A stretch of 64,000 nt of DNA from Filosporella fistucella (taxonomy: Eukaryota > Ascomycota > Leotiomycetes > Helotiales), in assembly GCA_030077755.1 (NCBI GenBank), contig JAQJZZ010000010.1:1860001-1924000 (forward strand). The letters are read 5' to 3'. Below the pieces are notes generated by a model that saw nothing but the letters and a program-made list of their open reading frames with translations, ran no database searches and had not been told where the DNA came from. Made by a program: the position numbers and the translations under genes. Positions 59,443 to 64,000 of this stretch are shown here, piece after piece; the first letter of the stretch is position 1; every line of letters starts with the position of its first letter.

Positions 59443-61289
59443 ATGGCAGAGCAACAACCCAGTATAAGCGCTATCCTCGCAGCTTTAGGTACAGCATATA
59501 CCGATTTCTCAAACGTGAAGACAGAACTGACCTAATGATAGCGGCTCAAAGACCCAATGCGCAAGCCAACCCACCTCCGCAGCAACCCTACCAGCAGCCT
59601 CCTCCACAACAGCACAACCCATATGGTCCGCCCGGCGCATACTCCTTGCCACAACCTACCAGCTCAGGAAGCGTAGATTTGAGTGGTATTAAGCCTGTCA
59701 ATTCAGGTACTGTTAGTATTGCAGACGCAATCGCGAAGGCGAAAGCCATTGCTGCTGAAAAGGGCGTATCCTACGACAGACCCACTCCTTCCTATGGTGC
59801 GCCAGATCCACGACTTGGAGGGGGACGTCCTTACCAAAGATCCCGATCAAGATCTCGATCTCCACCTGCCCGACGGGAAGCATTTCGTGATAATTTCAAC
59901 CCTTATAGAGATGAGAGACGAGGGGAGCGAGCACCACCAGCTGCGCGTGACTATCGCGAACGATCATTTTCTCCCGGACCAAGAGGTAGAGGCCCTCCAG
60001 GCACTTTCTCACCACCACATACTGGCAATTACCCTCCCCGCGATCGTTCCCCCAATCGAGGAGGTGATGATAATGTGGAATCCATCTCAATAGAATCCAA
60101 TCTTGTTGGATTAATCATTGGAAGATCAGGTGAGAACTTGAGACGTGTAGAGTCTGAGACTGGCTGCCGTGTACAATTCATCACTGGGCAAGAAGAAACT
60201 GGCCCTTACAGAACGTGCAAAATCACTGGACCCAGATTGAACCGTGCCAAGGCCAAGGCAGAAATAAATCGAATCATCGATGATAGTGGAATGGCTGCAA
60301 ATGCGCGTGCTGCTGCTGAAAGAGCACGAGATGCTCCACCTGCTCGTGCTTCTTCCCATCAACCTGCTCTAAGGGACGGAGAAGACAGCATGCAGATCAT
60401 GGTTCCTGACAGAACTGTTGGGTTAATTATTGGCCGTGGTGGTGAGACCATTCGTGACTTGCAAGAACGAAGTGGTTGCCATGTGAACATTGTCGGCGAG
60501 CAGAAGAGTGTGAATGGTCTACGTCCTGTGAACTTGATTGGCTCCCGTGAAGCTGCAGCCCGAGCAAAGGACTTAATTATGGAAATCGTTGAGAGCGATA
60601 GCAAGAGCGTAGCTGGCAAAGATCGAGCCCCACCCCAGAGAGACAATGCCCGCGATGCAGGATATGGAGGCTCATTTGGGGGAGGAGCAGGTGCGAGTGG
60701 TGGTGAAAGCATCAATGACTCCATATTTGTGCCATCCGAGGCAGTGGGCATGATTATTGGCAAAGGAGGCGAGACCATCAAGGATATCCAAAGCACAACT
60801 GGATGCAAGATCAACGTTTCGCCTAAGCAGGCTGGAGAAGTTGACCGTGAAATCGGACTCGTCGGTTCTCGCGAGGCAATTGCAGCAGCGAAGCGTGCTA
60901 TTGAGGATAAAGTTGAAGCAGTCGTAAGTAGCATCGTTCTATTTCATGAGTTGAAGGCTAACTCTTTCTAGGCAGCAAAAGGTGGTAGAGGCGGCGGCGG
61001 TGGTGGTGGAGGCCGCTCGCAAAACGACTATGGCGATCGCTCGTACCCTCAACCTTCTTATTCACAACCTCAAGCCCAGCAATCTCAAGCCCCAGCTCAA
61101 GCAGCACCTGCAGCTGGAGGCGAAGACCCTTACGCAGCCTGTAAGTTTATCACCATCTCATGTAAATGCAACCTCTAATGAACTTCAGACGGAGGATATC
61201 AGAATTATGTTGCCCTCTGGTACCAAGCCCTTGCTCAACAACAACAGGCAGGACAAGGAGATCCTTCAAAGCCACCCGGAACCTCGTAG
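59443..61289 (+). CDS. Triple-KH-domain RNA-binding protein
   Basis: Exons 59443-59488, 59542-60923, 60972-61140 and 61189-61289 give 565 aa. An N-terminal Pro/Gln-rich segment and an RS-rich stretch (YQRSRSRSRSPPARRE) precede three KH domains. Each has its GxxG loop: VGLIIGRSGENLRRVESETG, VGLIIGRGGETIRDLQERSG and VGMIIGKGGETIKDIQSTTG. A Gly-rich hinge and a Tyr/Gln tail follow (YGGYQNYVALWYQALAQQQQ), which resembles the YxxWYQ-type C-terminal motif of FUBP/KSRP proteins. These bind single-stranded nucleic acid in transcription or mRNA control. The start (MAEQQPSISAILAALA) is in exon 1; an unspliced frame from 59304 is longer but not protein-like before that point. Confidence 0.9.
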
Positions 61290-62469
61290 ATGACCTGACC
61301 TTGGTCCACGGACATCGCCAGATATCGTTGACTGCATGACTCGCATGACTTTCATAAATTTCGCCTGACAAACGCACTGAGACCATTTGATTCCCTTCTG
61401 GATCGATATGCATGCACTGATAACGCCTCTGAATGCTGGTTCGCATTTCCTTCTTCAACATGGTTTGGCAGTTGAGACAAAGCCCTTTTGACACTTCGGG
61501 ACCTAATGGTCTTGTCCGGTGTTCTCGATGATCAGTGCCTAGGTACTTCTGCTACTACGCGCTCAATTTCGTGATCTGAATTTGCTTGACATGATCTCGC
61601 TCTCAGCCTCGATTTGACAGACAGATTGCAATGATTGGACAAGCCCACCAGCTAGTACTTTGGATTATATGGCCTCACCTGGCGGCTTTACTGATCACTT
61701 TGCCGTCTCTATAAGTTCATGGGCTTCTCGCCAGCCTTTAGAGACTGATACGTTCTCTTTCCTTATTCTGAATTATTACATGATTTGCATGGTTCGTCCC
61801 AGCCAGAATGGTGCATCAGAAACTTGGGCCATTATGTGTCCTACTTTCTAATTGATCTTGCACTTACCGATAGGTCATTCTCTGGCATCATATGGGGAGT
61901 TGGGGGAAGTATTGATGCATTTGAAAGGTGTAAGATAGTGACTGGTTTCTACTTAATGGAAAAGCGTCTCATTATGCCTTCTGACTCGATATTGTACGTG
62001 TTGACAGTGAAAGACTACGCCCTTGCAGCTAAATAGCAGTCCTGGAAATTGATTCATTCTTATTTGCCACCGATGCGTAGTCACAGATCAGACATCTAAT
62101 AGACCAAATTTGTACTCGTCCCACATGCACTATGACACAGATAATTGAGTATTGTAATAATAAATTTTCTGTCCAGAGATTCTCTTACTGACTGGTTACC
62201 GGAACACAACGGAAAGCTGCTCCAATTCCTTGGCTTACATGATCACGTGCACCTCTTTCGCTGACTTGCGATCCCCGTCGGATTTTTTCGAGAGCAAGTC
62301 GCTTCGAGAGCTCTTCTCTTTACGCGTAGCTCTGCGACCGAGAACAATTCTCAACGATTTATGACATATCAACGTGTTTATGAGTCGCATTTTACATTTA
62401 ACAGTACTGCTGAATTAGACAGATCAATCATCTCACAGAATAAATCGAATACCTGCGTCCATCCCAACC
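61290..62469. other. Intergenic region between KH and RVB1 genes
   Basis: 3' UTR of the KH gene and the RVB1 promoter. The frames at 61660-61851 and 61785-62036 lack supporting features. Confidence 0.5.
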
Positions 62470-63947
<1,478 letters not shown>

Positions 63948-64000
63948 ACGAACGCATGGCGGGCATCAGCTTTTTATGGGCATCTTTCCAGGTTCCTCAT

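Overview
The window is nuclear DNA of a filamentous ascomycete. The genes carry short GT-AG introns (mostly 44-60 bp) with CTAAC/CTGAC-like branch points, and the proteins are fungal throughout: an endopolygalacturonase, a fungal ADAM protease, a calcipressin, RRG9 and SPO22/ZIP4. The polygalacturonase closely resembles the Botrytis/Sclerotinia enzymes as I remember them. Together with a small secreted cysteine-rich protein, this suggests a plant-associated leotiomycete, possibly Sclerotiniaceae. That placement is an inference.

Layout. 0.1-3.3 kb: a meiotic SPO22/ZIP4 gene. 5.3-12 kb: accessory, partly secreted genes (endopolygalacturonase, a cysteine-rich secreted protein, a four-helix membrane protein, an orphan with a signal peptide). 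12.5-29.3 kb: a dense block with an AsaB/CmcJ-like enzyme, a small hydrophilic protein, mitochondrial Phe-tRNA synthetase, a mitochondrial dicarboxylate carrier, RNA polymerase II subunit RPB3, calcipressin, an MpaB/DUF2236 oxygenase, RRG9 and a WDR62/MABP1-like WD40 protein. 29.9-30.3 kb: a perfect 45-bp inverted repeat pair that looks like a small element. 31.1-38.3 kb: an ADAM metalloprotease and acetyl-CoA synthetase. 38.3-42.1 kb: a gene-poor stretch with simple repeats. 42.1-43.2 kb: a conserved-looking small protein with long introns.

44-54 kb is unlike the rest. It holds a decayed orphan gene, an orphan disordered protein and at least three separate degenerate tandem arrays (units of about 95, 80 and 120-135 bp), around the intact mitochondrial GrpE gene. 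54-64 kb returns to housekeeping content: a zinc-finger protein, a triple-KH RNA-binding protein and the RVB1 AAA+ ATPase.

The genes are not a biosynthetic cluster or a single pathway. Several serve mitochondria independently (MSF1, DIC-like carrier, RRG9, MGE1), and three serve transcription, chromatin or RNA (RPB3, RVB1, KH protein). The secreted enzymes fit plant-tissue colonisation. I found no convincing tRNA, rRNA, CRISPR array or autonomous transposon. Gene models were spliced by hand by keeping the reading frame across GT-AG (one GC-AG) introns, so exon edges may be off by a few bases where noted.
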